From Microcoleaceae cyanobacterium UBA11344 (GTDB lineage: Bacteria > Cyanobacteriota > Cyanobacteriia > Cyanobacteriales > Microcoleaceae): a stretch of DNA of 6,236 bases. The DNA is taken from NCBI GenBank assembly GCA_003483675.1, contig DMYK01000276.1:5346-11581 (forward strand), given 5' to 3'. The position numbers and the translations under genes were made by a program. Shown here in pieces: positions 6,143-6,236 of this stretch. Each line of letters opens with the position of its first letter. Positions within the stretch are counted from its first letter, which is position 1. The notes below the pieces were generated by a model. The model worked only from the letters and a program-made list of their open reading frames with translations. It searched no databases and was not told the DNA's origin.

Positions 6143-6236
6143 TTAACCATAAAGCCTCCGATCACCGCCTAAGAGCAGCAGCCAGACTGTCACAGCCAGC
6201 CAGTGAATCGCCACAGGTGGCCACATCGAACCGCTT
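6143..6236 (-). CDS. C-terminal end of a CPBP (CAAX/Abi-type) intramembrane protease
   Basis: Only the last 30 codons and the TAA stop (6145-6143) lie in the window; the gene continues beyond the right edge. The visible end reads SGSMWPPVAIHWLAV, then the hydrophobic stretch VWLLLLGG, then RRLYG. The WPP-x-x-x-HW pattern ahead of a final hydrophobic helix is what I recall of the last conserved motif in cyanobacterial CPBP family glutamic-type membrane proteases. The histidine in it would be an active-site residue. The other two reading frames of this strand lack such a pattern. The gene lies on the same strand as the coiled-coil/HEAT gene, with 45 bp between its stop and that gene's GTG, so the two may be co-transcribed. 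The call rests on a short piece. Confidence 0.65.
   Translation of the reverse strand, partial: SGSMWPPVAIHWLAVTVWLLLLGGDRRLYG

Overview
The window most likely comes from a cyanobacterial chromosome, probably a filamentous Oscillatoriales type such as Microcoleus, Oscillatoria or Phormidium. The HIP1 octamer GCGATCGC occurs four times (1148, 2352, 3788, 4521) where chance predicts about 0.1, and CGATCG cores are common. The gene families fit too: a PilJ-domain histidine kinase, an Omp85 protein with a Toc75-like POTRA, a CPBP protease tail ending in WPPVAIHW-like residues, and HEAT repeats. Genus level is an inference.

Layout: (1) 1-1404, minus: a sensor histidine kinase, cut at its C terminus by the window edge. 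(2) 1516-2349, minus: an alpha/beta hydrolase with a complete Ser-Asp-His triad. (3) 2350-2501: a divergent control region with a strong forward promoter. (4) 2502-2702, plus: a 66-residue protein of unknown family with a TTG start, followed by two hairpins, the second a textbook terminator. (5) 2841-2924: three tandem 28-bp units. (6) 2962-4611, plus: a secreted Omp85/BamA-type outer-membrane barrel with one recognisable POTRA. (7) 4639-4782: a 144-bp imperfect inverted-repeat element between two convergent genes. (8) 4811-6097, minus: a membrane-anchored coiled-coil protein with C-terminal HEAT repeats and several layers of internal repeats. (9) 6143-6236, minus: the last 30 codons of a CPBP-type intramembrane protease.

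The genes do not form one clear pathway. The Omp85 protein acts in outer-membrane protein insertion or export. The coiled-coil/HEAT protein and the CPBP protease are both membrane proteins and may be co-transcribed. The hydrolase and kinase point the same way but are separated by 111 bp and probably have separate promoters. No tRNA, rRNA, CRISPR array or transposase gene was seen, and I see no convincing new multi-gene system. The most unusual content is the repeat material: two intergenic repeats of apparently related sequence flanking the Omp85 gene, and the nested in-frame repeats of the coiled-coil gene.
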